This document shows, in pieces, positions 37,170 to 49,315 of a stretch of 61,052 nucleotides of DNA. The position numbers were made by a program, and so were the translations under genes. The DNA is from Thiomicrospira sp. (GTDB lineage: Bacteria; Pseudomonadota; Gammaproteobacteria; Thiomicrospirales; Thiomicrospiraceae): positions 1-61,052 of the forward strand of contig JAUUDE010000081.1 in the NCBI GenBank assembly GCA_030826915.1, read 5' to 3'. Each line of letters starts with the position of its first letter. Within the stretch, counting starts at the first letter, position 1. The notes below the pieces were generated by a model, which searched no databases, had not been told where the DNA came from, and worked only from the letters and a program-made list of their open reading frames with translations.

Positions 37170-38348
37170 TTATTTTGCCGCCGCTTCTAGCATAGTTACC
37201 GCTGGTAACTCTTTACCTTCCAAGAACTCTAGGAAAGCTCCACCACCAGTAGAGATATAAGAAACCTTATCAGCGATATCGTACTTATCAATTGCCGCTA
37301 AAGTATCACCCCCACCTGCAATAGAGAACGCTGAAGATTCAGCAATCGCCATAGAAATTGCTTTAGTACCTTCACCAAACTGATCAAACTCAAATACACC
37401 TACTGGACCGTTCCAAACAACAGTTCCTGCGTTTTTGATAATTTCAGCAAGCTCAGCTGCAGAATCAGGACCGATATCAAAAATCATGTCATCATCACAA
37501 ACTTCTGAAACATTTTTAGTTTCAGCCGCTGCAGTTTCAGAGAACTCTTTACCACAAACCACATCAGAAGCTAACGGAATCGCCGCTCCACGAGCTTCCA
37601 TGATTTCATTTAGCTTATTACAAGTAGGCACTAAATCTGATTCAGATAGAGACTTACCAACGTTGTAGCCTGCCGCTTCGATAAATGTGTTAGCAATACC
37701 ACCACCTACAACTAGCTGATCTACTTTTTCAGATAGAGACTCAAGAACAGTCAACTTAGTTGAAACTTTAGAACCACCAACAATTGCCACCATTGGGCGC
37801 GCTGGATTATTTAACGCTTTACCTAATGCGTCTAATTCTGCTGCTAATAATGGACCTGCACATGCAGTATCCGCAAATGCACCAGCACCGTGCGTAGAAG
37901 CTTGAGCACGGTGAGCTGTCCCAAACGCATCCATTACATATACATCACACAAAGCGGCATATTTTTTTGAAAGCTCTTCAGTGTTTTTCTTTTCACCAAC
38001 GTTGAAACGAACGTTCTCTAAAAGAACCACTTCACCTTCAGCTACATCAAAACCACCATCTAGGTAATCTTTAACAAGACGTACTTCTTTACCTAATTTT
38101 GCTGTTAAATCAGCCGCTACAGGAGCAAGAGAGAACTCTTCTGCATATTCACCTTCAGTTGGACGACCCAGGTGAGACATTAACATTACCTTAGCACCAG
38201 CATCCGCTGCCATTTTAATTGTAGGTAATGAAGCACGGATACGTGCATCAGAAGTTACTTTACCGTCTTTAACTGGAACGTTAAGGTCTTCACGAATAAG
38301 TACGCGCTTACCAGCTAAATCTAGATCAGACATCTTAATTACAGACAT
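37170..38348 (-). CDS. pgk: Phosphoglycerate kinase
   Basis: 392 residues. Motifs: [51 protein letters not shown] and WNGPVGVFE, with GGGDTLAAI near the C-terminus. Phosphorylates 3-phosphoglycerate in the Calvin cycle. The 256-base spacer to gap holds a structured inverted repeat. The spacer to pyk (36902-37169) shows nothing definite. Confidence 0.97.
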   Translation of the reverse strand: MSVIKMSDLDLAGKRVLIREDLNVPVKDGKVTSDARIRASLPTIKMAADAGAKVMLMSHLGRPTEGEYAEEFSLAPVAADLTAKLGKEVRLVKDYLDGGFDVAEGEVVLLENVRFNVGEKKNTEELSKKYAALCDVYVMDAFGTAHRAQASTHGAGAFADTACAGPLLAAELDALGKALNNPARPMVAIVGGSKVSTKLTVLESLSEKVDQLVVGGGIANTFIEAAGYNVGKSLSESDLVPTCNKLNEIMEARGAAIPLASDVVCGKEFSETAAAETKNVSEVCDDDMIFDIGPDSAAELAEIIKNAGTVVWNGPVGVFEFDQFGEGTKAISMAIAESSAFSIAGGGDTLAAIDKYDIADKVSYISTGGGAFLEFLEGKELPAVTMLEAAAK

Positions 38349-38498
38349 GTTGAGTCCTCTTTCTTAAAGTTAAAACTGTTTCTGATTGAAACAGCATTGG
38401 ATTAAATTAAATTTACTTTTTTATACTCAAAACAAAATACAAACAAGAAAATTTAATTTGAGGTGATATAGAACCACCCCAAAACAAAATGAGCTTTC

Positions 38499-38597
38499 GC
38501 TCTTCCAGTAAGCTGTTCAGTTCAAGGCAGAAAAAGGGAGTGTGCAAATAGCACACGACCGTTTCTAACGAAGAAATGAGCTGCTTAATGGAATGAG
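38499..38597. repeat. Structured inverted repeat between gap and pgk
   Basis: Imperfect arms of about 25 bases (from CGCTCTTCCAGTAAGCTGTT on the left and AATGAGCTGCTTAATGGAAT on the right) enclose an inner perfect hairpin GTGTGC-AAATA-GCACAC (38540-38556). It starts 8 bases after the gap stop on the minus strand, so it could be a terminator, a processing site that sets the gap:pgk ratio, or a small mobile repeat. Confidence 0.55.
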
Positions 38598-38604
38598 ATA
38601 AGGC

Positions 38605-39609
<1,005 letters not shown>

Positions 39610-39693
39610 TTACTCCAATTTATACCAGGCCTGCTAACATTAAAGAAGAAGACCTGACTTTAAAAAAATTTATTATTTACTGTAAACAATTAA

Positions 39694-39710
39694 GCCGTCA
39701 TTAAGACGGC
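39694..39710 (-). terminator. Hairpin after tkt
   Basis: GCCGTC (39694-39699) and GACGGC (39705-39710) around ATTAA, 9 bases after the tkt stop. The T-run is weak (TTAATTG), so termination may be partial, letting transcription run on into gap. Confidence 0.45.
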
Positions 39711-39718
39711 CTATTTAA

Positions 39719-41707
39719 TTACTTACCTAAAACCTTGTTTGCTGTTGCAACAACGTTCTCTACAGTGAAACCAAACATTTCAAATAGTTCGTTTGCAGGC
39801 GCAGATTCACCAAAAGTAGACATACAAACTGTTCCGCCTTCAAGGCCAACGTATTTGTACCAACCATCAGCAACACCGGCTTCGATTGCTACACGCTTAA
39901 CACCAGGAATAAGAACAGAATCTTTATAAGCTTGTTCTTGCTCGTCATAAGCATCTGTACATGGCATAGAAACAACACGTACGTTTGCATCCATTGCTTC
40001 AGCTGCTTCAACAGCTAGACCTACTTCAGAACCAGTAGCTATAAAGATAATATCTGGCGTACCTTCACAATCTTTCAGTACGTAACCACCTTTTTCGATG
40101 TTCTTAACTTGTTCAGCAGTACGTGCCATTGGCTCAAGAGCCTGACGAGAGAATACTAATGCTGTTGGTGCTTTATCACGCATAACTGCCATTTTCCACG
40201 AAACCGCAGACTCAACCGCATCACAACCACGCCATGTCTGGAAGTTAGGGATAACACGCATTGTTGCTAACTGCTCAACTGGCTGGTGAGTAGGACCATC
40301 TTCACCTAGACCGATAGAGTCATGAGTATAAACATAGATAGTACCGATTTTCATTAATGCAGACATACGTAACGCGTTACGCATGAATTCCATAAACATA
40401 AAGAATGTTCCACCGAATACTTTGAAACCACCGTGAAGAACCATACCGTTCATCATGTGAGCCATACCGAATTCACGTACACCCCAAGATAGGTAGTTAC
40501 CATTCGCGTTTTCTTTATTCACCTTAACCATCTTAGACCAGTTAGTTAGGTTAGAACCTGTTAAGTCAGCAGAACCACCGAACATTTCTGGCAACATAGA
40601 GCCAAGCTGTTCAATGGCTTTCTGAGAAGCTTGACGAGATGCTAGCTTTGGAGACTCTTCTTGAGTCTTAGCGATAAACGCATCAAAATCCACTTCGAAG
40701 TTAGCTGGTAAATCACCCGCCATACGACGTTCAAACTCTGCCGCTTCAGCAGGGTAAGCTGCTTTATATGCTGCAAACTTGTCATTCCAAGCCGCTTCAT
40801 CTTTAGCACCTTGCTCTTTATGATCCCAACCAGCGTAGATATCATCTGGAATTTCGAATGGCGCTGCTGTCCATCCTAGTTCTTTACGTACTAGATCGAT
40901 TTCTTCATCACCTAGTGGCGCACCGTGACAAGAGTAAGTACCACATTTATTAGGAGAACCAAAACCGATTACTGTTTTAGTACAAATCAACGTAGGCTTA
41001 TCAGTGACTTTCTTAGCTTCTTCAATCGCTGCATTGATTGCTTCTGCATCGTGACCATCAACGTTAGGAATAACGTGCCAATCATAAGATACGAAACGAC
41101 CAGGAACACCTTTTTCCATCCAGTCACCGATATTACCATCGATAGAAATATCATTATCATCCCAGAATGCGATTAGCTTACCAAGACCTAAAGTCCCGGC
41201 CATTGCCGCTGCTTCATGAGAAAGACCTTCCATTAAACAACCATCACCCATAAATACATAAGTATTATGGTCAACAATTTCATGACCAGGCTTATTGAAC
41301 TGAGCCGCTAAAGTACGTTCAGCAATTGCCATACCTACAGCGTTAGTGATACCTTGCCCTAAAGGACCCGTTGTTGTTTCAATCCCTTCTGCATAACCAT
41401 ATTCAGGGTGACCAGCAGTTTTAGAGTGCAACTGACGGAATTGCTTGATGTCTTCCATGCTTAAGTCAAAACCAGCAAGATGTAATAGAGAATACATAAG
41501 CATTGAACCGTGTCCGTTAGAAAGAACGAAACGGTCGCGGTCAAACCACTTAGAGTTAGTTGGGTTGAATTTCATGTGACTATTCCACAATACTTCAGCG
41601 ATATCCGCCATACCCATCGGTGCACCAGGGTGACCAGAATTTGCTTTTTGAACTGCATCCATACTTAAAGCACGGATTGCATTTGCTAGATCTCTACGAG
41701 TTGCCAT
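39719..41707 (-). CDS. tkt: Transketolase
   Basis: 662 residues, thiamine diphosphate-dependent. Motifs: [53 protein letters not shown], the ThDP motif [13 protein letters not shown] and [17 protein letters not shown]. Transfers two-carbon units for RuBP regeneration. First gene of the cluster; GAGGAAG precedes the ATG. Confidence 0.97.
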   Translation of the reverse strand: MATRRDLANAIRALSMDAVQKANSGHPGAPMGMADIAEVLWNSHMKFNPTNSKWFDRDRFVLSNGHGSMLMYSLLHLAGFDLSMEDIKQFRQLHSKTAGHPEYGYAEGIETTTGPLGQGITNAVGMAIAERTLAAQFNKPGHEIVDHNTYVFMGDGCLMEGLSHEAAAMAGTLGLGKLIAFWDDNDISIDGNIGDWMEKGVPGRFVSYDWHVIPNVDGHDAEAINAAIEEAKKVTDKPTLICTKTVIGFGSPNKCGTYSCHGAPLGDEEIDLVRKELGWTAAPFEIPDDIYAGWDHKEQGAKDEAAWNDKFAAYKAAYPAEAAEFERRMAGDLPANFEVDFDAFIAKTQEESPKLASRQASQKAIEQLGSMLPEMFGGSADLTGSNLTNWSKMVKVNKENANGNYLSWGVREFGMAHMMNGMVLHGGFKVFGGTFFMFMEFMRNALRMSALMKIGTIYVYTHDSIGLGEDGPTHQPVEQLATMRVIPNFQTWRGCDAVESAVSWKMAVMRDKAPTALVFSRQALEPMARTAEQVKNIEKGGYVLKDCEGTPDIIFIATGSEVGLAVEAAEAMDANVRVVSMPCTDAYDEQEQAYKDSVLIPGVKRVAIEAGVADGWYKYVGLEGGTVCMSTFGESAPANELFEMFGFTVENVVATANKVLGK

Positions 41708-42042
41708 ACAACTTCCTCAACATTTTTAAAAATTCGGTACTTGCAGTCTTAATTTATCTCCGTAATCAGGCTGTTTCTACACAGTGTTTAGATTGAGATA
41801 AACCCTTTAAATATAACTACAATATAAATTTGGACGATTATTCTCTCTCAAAATGACAAAATCATCAAGTTTTCTTATACATTCATTGCCTTTTTTACTA
41901 AACAAAAATGATATAGATCATGAGATTTTATAAGCATGAGAGCCGATTAAGTATGCTATACCAGCGTTTCACGGTTAACGTTCTTCTGGTATTTCTTATC
42001 AACCAATATAAAAGACCCAGGATAAACCTAGGTGACACAATT

Positions 42043-42075
42043 ATGAAACTTGCTTTACAGTTAGGGAAGTGCTGA
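42043..42075 (+). pseudogene. Start of a gene cut off by a MITE-like element
   Basis: ATG AAA CTT GCT TTA CAG with a good AGGTGA seven bases upstream enters the left terminal repeat of the element at about 42063 and meets TGA after ten codons. The strong binding site and leader suggest that a gene once started here, but what it encoded cannot be told. Confidence 0.3.
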
Positions 42076-42326
42076 TCAAATAGCTTGAGATTCTGCTTGA
42101 ACTTTAAGGGAGTAGATTCTAGGTAGACTTTGCAGGCAATGGTTCGCCCTCTTCAAGAAGACCAACAACGAAGATACCTTTTGAAGGTCCGCCCGAAGGG
42201 GCCTACGCCAAATTCCCAACCTCTGCTTTGTTTTTTCTTGCCGTATTGACACTCGCCTGCGATAAAACGCCTTGATGCTGAAAATTTGGCTTGTCCAAAA
42301 ACAAGCAATTTAATCTGTACACCCCT
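42063..42326. mobile_element. MITE-like element with imperfect inverted ends
   Basis: Left end AGGGAAGTGCTGATCAAAT (42063-42081) and the reverse complement of the right end, AGGGGTGTACAGATTAAAT (42308-42326), match at 14 of 19 positions. No coding capacity. The junctions read TTAG and CTAG, as for elements that target YTAR. The right end abuts the RND pump gene so closely that the pump's TAG stop lies at the junction. The interior (about 42186-42294) is related to the repeat at 53920-54028. Together with 41708-42062 (tkt promoter region and a leader) it fills a gene-free stretch of 617 bases. Confidence 0.6.
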
Positions 42327-45300
42327 AGGTTACAGATTCCATTTTAACATCCACAACTGAGCTTGCTTTTGACTTAGCTATACGCCACTCAATAAAATGC
42401 TCATAAAGTGACAACATGGCTGGAACAACAAATAGAATCAAGAATGTTGAAAACATCAAACCAAATGCAATAGCAGTCGCCATTGGAATTAAAAACTGTG
42501 CTTGCAATGACGTCTCAAATAACAAAGGTGTTAAACCTGCAATAGTGGTTAATGATGTCAATAGAACAGCACGTACCCTTTGCACCGCAGCTTCTTCCAA
42601 AGCCTTATTTACAGCAAGACCCGACTCCCTTAGTGCTTTATAAAAGCTCACTAAAATAATCGAATCATTCACAACAATACCTGACAGACCAAAGAAACCA
42701 AACAATGACAAAATAGTCATATCCAGACCTAGCCACCAATGACCCATAATCGCCCCCACCAAGCCGAACGGAATGGCCATCATGACCACTAAGGGCCAAC
42801 CATAGGAGCCAAATACCCAAGCCAAGACGATATAAATCATCGAAAGACCTATTAGCAAACCAATTTTCATATCTGCCATAGTTTCAGCTTGACGTGCGTT
42901 CTGCCCTTCAACTGTATAACTCAAACCATATTTAGATTCTAAATCTTTCAAAACACCCTCTTTTAAAGATGCCAAAATATTATTAGGATTGTTTGCCGCT
43001 GAGTTTACATCCCCCAAAACAGTAACAGCCATCTGCCCATCAACATGGCGAATCGCATCAAACCCTCGTTGCGTATTCCAAGTTGCTACTGAACTCAAGG
43101 CGACCCTTTCTCCTTTTGGGGAAACAACTTGCATCTTATTTATTGTTGCTAATGAGACTTGCGCCTCCCTTGGATATTGAACACGAACTTCGACCTCATC
43201 TTGACCATCGGTAAAAATCTGCACCAAACGACCTGAGAACGCATCGGATAACTGACGACCTAAAGAGAGATAAGTAAAGCCCATTGCTTGCCCTTGAGGA
43301 GTTAAACGATAGATAAGCTGATCTCGACCAAACGGCAAATCATCACGCACACCGCTCACGCCTTGAATCTGGCTCACAACCTGTTCGATTTCCAAAGCGG
43401 CCTGTTTCAGAACCATTGGTTCTGCGCCTGTAAGGCGAATATCAATATCGCTTCCAGGAGGCCCTGCTCGGCCAGCCGTAATAGTTAATGTATCCAAACC
43501 GGGCGCACTGCCCGCTTTTTCTTGCCATGTTTGAATAAACTGTGCATTACGTGTATCTCTTAGATCTGGCTCTTCCAATTGAATATTAATCCCAGCATAG
43601 TTTGCCCCAGGCTGTGTGGTTGTTTGATTATAGTGAACCACAGCCACCTTTAAGATACCAGGCTCTAACTCTTGTTCAGTATCTAATAAAGCCTGGTAAA
43701 GTTTGTCCACGTAAGCTGCCGATTCAGAAGAGGGTGTACCAGCCACAAAACGAACATCCGCATTGATTTTTGTTGACTCTGGAGAGGGGAAAAAAACAAA
43801 CGACAACCGCCCACCCGCTAGTAATCCAATAACAAAAATCATCAATGCAAGCGTTGTTGCCAAGGTAATTGCTCTATGATTCAAAACCCAACGGATAGCA
43901 TGTCTAAATTGATGGTGCCTAAAATGGTCTATCGCACTATCCAGGCGATAACGTACACTGCCTTTTTTTGCTTTTTTCACTCCTTTTAAAGCATGTCGCA
44001 AATGCCCAGGCAGAATCGTAAAACTTTCAATTAAAGAAGCAAAAATAACCGCAATAATTACCAATGGTATAGCAAATAAGATATTACCCATTTCACCACC
44101 AATCAACATCAATGGTAAAAATGAAGCTACAGTCGTTAATGATGATGCAGTAACAGGCCCAAGCATACGATGCGCTCCACCTTCTGCGGCTTGTAAATCA
44201 GACTCTCCCATTTCATGAAGGGATAAAGCATCCTCACCCACCACAATCGCATCATCAACAATAATCCCTAGAGCCATAATCAGTGCAAATAGGCTCACCA
44301 TATTAATGGAGCCGCCAGCCAGATACATAATCATCAAAGTAGCCATAAAAGAGACTGGAATCCCGACAGCCACCCAAAAGGCTACCCGCCCGTTCATAAA
44401 GATATAAAGAATTAAAACAACCAGAATCAATCCGCCAATACCATTATTAACCAGCAACATAATACGCTGATTCACCAACGACCATGTTTCATCGTAAACT
44501 TTTAAGTGAATACCTTTTGGCAATTTTGGTTCTGTTTTACGCAGCCAATCTTGCATAATTTTAGACGATTTTAGAGTGTCACCGCTCTCAGCACGCATTA
44601 ACTGCATTTCTATTGCGGTTGCCCCATCCACCTTTAAAAAGGGAGCATCTTTAATTGGACGACGCTCAATCTTGCCAATATCATTCAATGATAAGTTTTC
44701 AGAATCAGACACAATAACCGAAGCTTGGCCAAAGGCGACTTCATCTCGCTTTTGTTCTAGGGCGCGTAAATCCCTTACACTATCATCACTGCCTACCGAA
44801 CCCGCTGGATAATCAAGACTCATACCCGCAATTTGGTTGCCGACTAATTCTAAGGTTAAATTATGTTCTTCTAACTTTTCTTGAGAAATCTCGATTGCCA
44901 TCTCCTCTTGAGGCAATCCCTTAAAATTAACCTTATCTATACCAGCATCAAGTAATTGTCTTTCAAAGCTACGCGCTAGAGGACGCAACTCATCCAAATG
45001 GCCTTTTTCTGAAATCAACAAAATTCTGGCAATGGATTCATAACGAACAACTCTTTCTATAATCGGCTTTTGTGAATCTTGAGGTAAGTTTCTAAGCTCA
45101 CCGATGCGCTGATTAATTTGATCAATGGCATCAATCATATCGGTACCTTCTTCAAATTTTAAAGATATTGAAGAAATACCTAAAGAAGAAGTGGAGGTCA
45201 TCTCATCGAGATTATCGATATTGCGCAGAACACGCTCAACAGGATCAGTAATACTGCTTTCAACATCCTGCGCATTTGCACCGGGCCAAACAATCTTTAC

Positions 45301-45507
45301 GGAAGCATAATCCAACTCAAAATTTGGAAAAAACTGAACATTTAACTTCATCAATGCCACAATTCCCGCAAGAATCATGATTATCATAAGTAAATTTGGC
45401 GCGACTTTATGACGGGCAAAGAGCCCAATAATTCCGCGTGATTTAAATGTCTTTTCTTGTGGATGAATATCAGTGTCATCCCGGTCAAGAGATTCTAACT
45501 GACTCAT
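42325..45507 (-). CDS. RND efflux transporter (HAE family)
   Basis: 1060 residues, inner membrane, 12 helices with two periplasmic domains. TM4 carries ALGIIVDDAIVVGEDAL with the paired Asp of the proton relay. Closest by eye to the AcrB/MdtB-like branch with a hydrophilic N-terminal extension (about 30 residues), not the heavy-metal branch. Its start overlaps the adaptor stop by 4 bases. No outer-membrane gene adjoins. The last codon and TAG lie at the junction with the MITE-like element. Confidence 0.9.
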   Translation of the reverse strand: MSQLESLDRDDTDIHPQEKTFKSRGIIGLFARHKVAPNLLMIIMILAGIVALMKLNVQFFPNFELDYASVKIVWPGANAQDVESSITDPVERVLRNIDNLDEMTSTSSLGISSISLKFEEGTDMIDAIDQINQRIGELRNLPQDSQKPIIERVVRYESIARILLISEKGHLDELRPLARSFERQLLDAGIDKVNFKGLPQEEMAIEISQEKLEEHNLTLELVGNQIAGMSLDYPAGSVGSDDSVRDLRALEQKRDEVAFGQASVIVSDSENLSLNDIGKIERRPIKDAPFLKVDGATAIEMQLMRAESGDTLKSSKIMQDWLRKTEPKLPKGIHLKVYDETWSLVNQRIMLLVNNGIGGLILVVLILYIFMNGRVAFWVAVGIPVSFMATLMIMYLAGGSINMVSLFALIMALGIIVDDAIVVGEDALSLHEMGESDLQAAEGGAHRMLGPVTASSLTTVASFLPLMLIGGEMGNILFAIPLVIIAVIFASLIESFTILPGHLRHALKGVKKAKKGSVRYRLDSAIDHFRHHQFRHAIRWVLNHRAITLATTLALMIFVIGLLAGGRLSFVFFPSPESTKINADVRFVAGTPSSESAAYVDKLYQALLDTEQELEPGILKVAVVHYNQTTTQPGANYAGINIQLEEPDLRDTRNAQFIQTWQEKAGSAPGLDTLTITAGRAGPPGSDIDIRLTGAEPMVLKQAALEIEQVVSQIQGVSGVRDDLPFGRDQLIYRLTPQGQAMGFTYLSLGRQLSDAFSGRLVQIFTDGQDEVEVRVQYPREAQVSLATINKMQVVSPKGERVALSSVATWNTQRGFDAIRHVDGQMAVTVLGDVNSAANNPNNILASLKEGVLKDLESKYGLSYTVEGQNARQAETMADMKIGLLIGLSMIYIVLAWVFGSYGWPLVVMMAIPFGLVGAIMGHWWLGLDMTILSLFGFFGLSGIVVNDSIILVSFYKALRESGLAVNKALEEAAVQRVRAVLLTSLTTIAGLTPLLFETSLQAQFLIPMATAIAFGLMFSTFLILFVVPAMLSLYEHFIEWRIAKSKASSVVDVKMESVT

Positions 45508-46736
45508 TTCACCACCTCAGAAACTTTAAGACCCGTGGTTGCATTTGGTAGATGTGTAATACTTACTTTAGACCCAGCGGCAAAATCCGGTTTAACCAAA
45601 GCCGATAAACGGCCATTACGTAAAACGTCCCCAACCACTTCAACCGTATGGGAAACTAAGCGTCCATTTTCAATTAAATACAAACGATTACTACCATAAA
45701 TTGCACTATAAGGCACCACAAGCACATTTTTTTGAACTAGGCCTTTTAATTGAACCTCCATCAATTCTCCAGGTCTAAAATCAGACAAAGAGTTAGGGAG
45801 TCCAAAAAAGGCATCCACACCACTGGTGCTCGCCTCTCCAGCCAAGCGCAATAAAGGCAAACTTTCTTGTTTATCATCAATACGGTAAAGCGCATTTAGA
45901 CTGACATGCTTACTAAGCGCTTTTGTCACTTCCATTAATTGAGATATTGGCAATTTAGCACGTAACTCAAGACTGTCTAACGCATAAAAGCTCATCATGA
46001 CTGTCCCCGCATTAACTCGTGTTCCCTCGCTCACATTCACCGTTGCAACACGAGCATCATAAGGTGCAATCAACTGCCCTCTTTGTAAATTAAGCTCTGC
46101 TTGATTTAAAGCCGCCTTAGCTTTATCCAACCGTGCTTGAACCTGCTGCACTTTTAACTGATTTTCTTTTACTGCTAACTCGGAGCCAACCACCACATAC
46201 TCTTGTCTTACCAAGGCTTCATTAGCCGCATCTACTGAGGATTGTGACGCTAGATTTTTGCGCATTAACTGTTGAGTTCTAGTTACTGCTACTTTTTTAA
46301 GTTTTAACACCTTAATTTCATGATCTAAACGCTTGCTATTGGCTTCATTTGTTAATTTCTGTAACCTTAATTGCGCCTTTGCATCTGCCACATCGGCTCT
46401 AGCCTGGGTGAGCGGAATCATTAAATCCGCCTCGCTAATCGACACTAAAGCTTGGCCTTTTTTAACATTCTGACCTTCTTTAACGAAAACTGTATCAACC
46501 ACACCTGTAACAGGTGCGGATGCAGAAACTAAAGAGTTAGATTCAACCTTTCCGTACAAGGTCTGCACAGGAGAGAGATTTTCAAAATTTGCCTGTATGC
46601 TCTCAACCATCCAAACTTTTTCTTTTACTGCTACAGGCGTCTGGGCGGGCTTTGTTGACTTCATATAAACAAACACGGCCACCGCAAATAAAACAATAAA
46701 AAGTGGGATTAGAATCTTCTTTAGCTTTTGAAACAT
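45504..46736 (-). CDS. RND efflux periplasmic adaptor (HlyD family)
   Basis: 410 residues. N-terminal membrane anchor (ILIPLFIVLFAVAVFVYM), first lipoyl half (SAPVTGVVDTVFVKEGQNVKKGQALVSI), a long coiled-coil hairpin (about 105-200), second lipoyl half (RGQLIAPYDARVATVNVSEGTRV) and a barrel domain. Partner of the pump that follows with a 4-base overlap. No lipobox. Confidence 0.9.
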   Translation of the reverse strand: MFQKLKKILIPLFIVLFAVAVFVYMKSTKPAQTPVAVKEKVWMVESIQANFENLSPVQTLYGKVESNSLVSASAPVTGVVDTVFVKEGQNVKKGQALVSISEADLMIPLTQARADVADAKAQLRLQKLTNEANSKRLDHEIKVLKLKKVAVTRTQQLMRKNLASQSSVDAANEALVRQEYVVVGSELAVKENQLKVQQVQARLDKAKAALNQAELNLQRGQLIAPYDARVATVNVSEGTRVNAGTVMMSFYALDSLELRAKLPISQLMEVTKALSKHVSLNALYRIDDKQESLPLLRLAGEASTSGVDAFFGLPNSLSDFRPGELMEVQLKGLVQKNVLVVPYSAIYGSNRLYLIENGRLVSHTVEVVGDVLRNGRLSALVKPDFAAGSKVSITHLPNATTGLKVSEVVK

Positions 46737-46796
46737 AACAATGCTCTTCTAATTTATAAATTAAGCGTATTTGCTTGGGTAATTTTGTTGATAAAA

Positions 46797-46812
46797 TAAC
46801 CAGGCCTGGTTA
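46797..46812. repeat. Iterated palindrome, 16-bp intergenic copy
   Basis: TAACCAGGCCTGGTTA, perfect symmetry, between cca and the RND adaptor promoter region. The same 16 bases occur at 57946-57961. Confidence 0.9.
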
Positions 46813-46837
46813 GATTACAAAGTGTAACGCCAACACC

Positions 46838-48091
46838 TTAACTTTGCGATGCATAAGTATGAATAAATGTTTTAATTTGCAAAATTCGAGCGTCTTCAAT
46901 CGCTAATGCAATCTCTGCCCCCTGTACACCGGTTGCAATAATCGCCTGATTATCAACATGGCTTGCCGCATCCAGAACTTGTAGCCAAAATTGAGATTGT
47001 GGGTACTCCACCTCTTCAAAACCTAAGCGCCCTTTCGCATCCGCTTCACAAGCTAACAACAGCAACTTGAAGCTAGCAACATCTTTTAAAGCACCGCAGG
47101 CTTTTAACACTTTTAAATACGTTTTGGGCTTTAAATAGGGCAAACCCTCTGACGTTAATCCTTGGTGAATTAAACCATGAAACTCGGTTACCTTTTCTGC
47201 CAATATTTGTGTTTTTTTAGGCAACTTATAACGTTTAGCCAACGACTTGACCAAAGGAACACCTGCCCTCTCATGCCCTTTATGGCTAGGCCACAATTCT
47301 TTAGGCGTCAGCCCCTTACCAAGATCATGCACCAATGCGGCAAAACGCACATTTTCAGATTCTGATAATTTAGCCGAAGCGTCTAAAGCCATCATAGTAT
47401 GAATCCAAACATCACCTTCAGGGTGGTACTTCTCAGGCTGAGTGACACCATGCAAAGCATAGAGTTCAGGAAACAGCTTTTCAACCGCACCGACCTTGTC
47501 TAACACATCAAAAAACACACTTGGCTTAGCCGTATTAAGCGCTTTAACCACTTCTTGCCAAACTCGCTCAGGTGTTAAATTCGATAACTCGCCTGATGCC
47601 GTCATTTGAGCCATTAACGCTTGTGTTTGAGGTGCCAACGTAAAACCGTAAGGCGCCAACTTGGCAGCAAAACGAGCTACACGCAACACTCTTAACGGGT
47701 CTTCTGAAAAAGCCTCTGAAACATGACGCAAAACTCTGTTTTCTAAATCTGACAGGCCTGCATAAGGGTCAATAATATTGCCTTCACCATCTTTTGCCAT
47801 CGCATTAATGGTCAAATCTCTACGAATTAAATCCTCTTCCAGACTCACACTTGGGTCAGCAAACACGTCAAAACCGTGATAGCCCACACCAGATTTTCGC
47901 TCTGTTCTGGCAAGCGCAAACTCTTCTTTGGTTTTAGGATGCAGAAAAACAGGGAAATCCTTACCTACCTGCTGGTAGCCGTTATCCAACATCTCTTGTG
48001 GTGTTGCACCGACCACCACCCAGTCATGGTCATAAGCTTTTTCTCCCAAAAGAGTATCCCTTACAGCACCACCCACTAGATATACTTGCAT
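46838..48091 (-). CDS. cca: CCA tRNA nucleotidyltransferase with HD domain
   Basis: 417 residues from ATG 48091. Adds or repairs the 3' CCA of tRNA. The nucleotidyltransferase head has [14 protein letters not shown] and the metal pair in [13 protein letters not shown]; then [10 protein letters not shown], the RNA-binding neck and body, and an HD phosphohydrolase domain ([15 protein letters not shown]), as in the bifunctional E. coli enzyme. A CAGGCCTG core at 47753-47760 is read Ala-Gly-Leu. Confidence 0.94.
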   Translation of the reverse strand: MQVYLVGGAVRDTLLGEKAYDHDWVVVGATPQEMLDNGYQQVGKDFPVFLHPKTKEEFALARTERKSGVGYHGFDVFADPSVSLEEDLIRRDLTINAMAKDGEGNIIDPYAGLSDLENRVLRHVSEAFSEDPLRVLRVARFAAKLAPYGFTLAPQTQALMAQMTASGELSNLTPERVWQEVVKALNTAKPSVFFDVLDKVGAVEKLFPELYALHGVTQPEKYHPEGDVWIHTMMALDASAKLSESENVRFAALVHDLGKGLTPKELWPSHKGHERAGVPLVKSLAKRYKLPKKTQILAEKVTEFHGLIHQGLTSEGLPYLKPKTYLKVLKACGALKDVASFKLLLLACEADAKGRLGFEEVEYPQSQFWLQVLDAASHVDNQAIIATGVQGAEIALAIEDARILQIKTFIHTYASQS

Positions 48092-48140
48092 CAACTCAAA
48101 TCCTGTTTATTCTTAATATAAAAACTTTTGCCTAAAACTA

Positions 48141-48165
48141 AAAAAACCGTCTAAAGACGGTTTTT
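48141..48165 (-). terminator. Terminator downstream of the NDUFA9-like gene
   Basis: AAAAAACCGTC-TAAA-GACGGTTTTT: a 6-bp GC stem flanked by A and T runs, working in either direction. On the minus strand it ends the NDUFA9-like transcript before cca. Confidence 0.85.
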
Positions 48166-48202
48166 AAATCTTAATGAGACCTGTGTACCTTTAACTCACA
48201 AG

Positions 48203-49174
48203 CTACGCTAATTCTTTAGCGTCTCTACCTGCTTCTTTGCGGTAAAAGTTATAACGCTCACGAATGTCATGTGGCGTAGCATAAGTCGAAATCACCCACT
48301 CTAAACTGCTTGGTGCAAAACCAAATTGAGAGCTAAAGTCACTCTCGGAAATCATATCATGCGGCAACATCAATAATTGGGATTTGGAGACCGAAGCAAC
48401 TGGTGCAAACCCACCTAAAGCCGCCATGATTTTGGCATTTAACTTACACATTGGGAATACAATCGCATCTTTTTGCATCAGTTCAGCAACAAGCTCACCC
48501 AGCTCTTTAAGTGTTAAACGCTCTTCTCCTGCCATCTCTAACTTATGACCAAACGTCGCTTCTTCTTTAATTGTAGACACCATTGCTTGGGCAAAGTCTT
48601 TCACCCATAAAGGCTGTACAACTGTGCCTGAATTTGCCACCATCAACAAATCAATACGATTTAACTGCTTAATAAAACGTGCGGTTGTGTCATCTTCAGC
48701 GCCAATTAACAAACTTGGTTTAAAAATAGTAACCGCAGCATTGGCAATGTTATGCATGAGGTTATCTACCTCACCTAACAAACCAAACCAATCCGAATTC
48801 GGAGCATCGTTATTGGCTCCAATTTGCGACAGGCTCAAAACACGTTTTACACCAGCCGATTCAATTGCCGGTTTCATCTTTTGTGTGATTGATGCTAACT
48901 TATTCTGTTCAACCATCTCTGTTCCAGTAGAACGATCCGTTGTCAAATTCACAACAATATCCGCACCTGAAACAGCGGCATTTAGTTGTTCAGCATTTTC
49001 ATAAGACTCTAAAGTATGCAAAGTGGTATTAGGGTAGAGTAAAAACTCTCTAAAACGTTCAGAACGACGAACCACCACTTTGATCTCATAACCGGCTTTT
49101 GACAGTTCGTTAACAACAGCCTTACCTACAAAACCTGTTCCACCAAATACAGTGACTTTATTTCCTAATAACAT
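48203..49174 (-). CDS. NAD(P)-binding protein, NDUFA9-like / atypical SDR
   Basis: 323 residues from ATG 49174 (GGAAG five bases upstream; the ORF is open nine codons further). Rossmann start KVTVFGGTGFVGKAVVNEL, then VVNLTTD and a Ser-Gln region (VLSLSQIGAN) in place of the usual Tyr-x-x-x-Lys, as in the complex I NDUFA9-like/NmrA group of non-catalytic or atypical reductases. Role unknown; in bacteria such genes have been linked to quinone or respiratory enzyme assembly, which I cannot support further here. Confidence 0.75.
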   Translation of the reverse strand: MLLGNKVTVFGGTGFVGKAVVNELSKAGYEIKVVVRRSERFREFLLYPNTTLHTLESYENAEQLNAAVSGADIVVNLTTDRSTGTEMVEQNKLASITQKMKPAIESAGVKRVLSLSQIGANNDAPNSDWFGLLGEVDNLMHNIANAAVTIFKPSLLIGAEDDTTARFIKQLNRIDLLMVANSGTVVQPLWVKDFAQAMVSTIKEEATFGHKLEMAGEERLTLKELGELVAELMQKDAIVFPMCKLNAKIMAALGGFAPVASVSKSQLLMLPHDMISESDFSSQFGFAPSSLEWVISTYATPHDIRERYNFYRKEAGRDAKELA

Positions 49175-49315
49175 ACCGCTTCCAATCTTATTTTTAAACA
49201 AACCCTACAAGAATAAGTAAATGCTGATGCAAGGTCAAGTTTTAATCCATGCAAACCCATGATTCAACATCTCGAATTTGTTACAATACGCGCAAAATTA
49301 AAATAGGATTTCACC

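Noticed and set aside
42325-45507. Second RND pump as part of a metal-resistance island with the first
   Set aside because: It lacks the heavy-metal TM4 signature and lies 28 kb away with its own adaptor; it belongs to the hydrophobe/drug branch.
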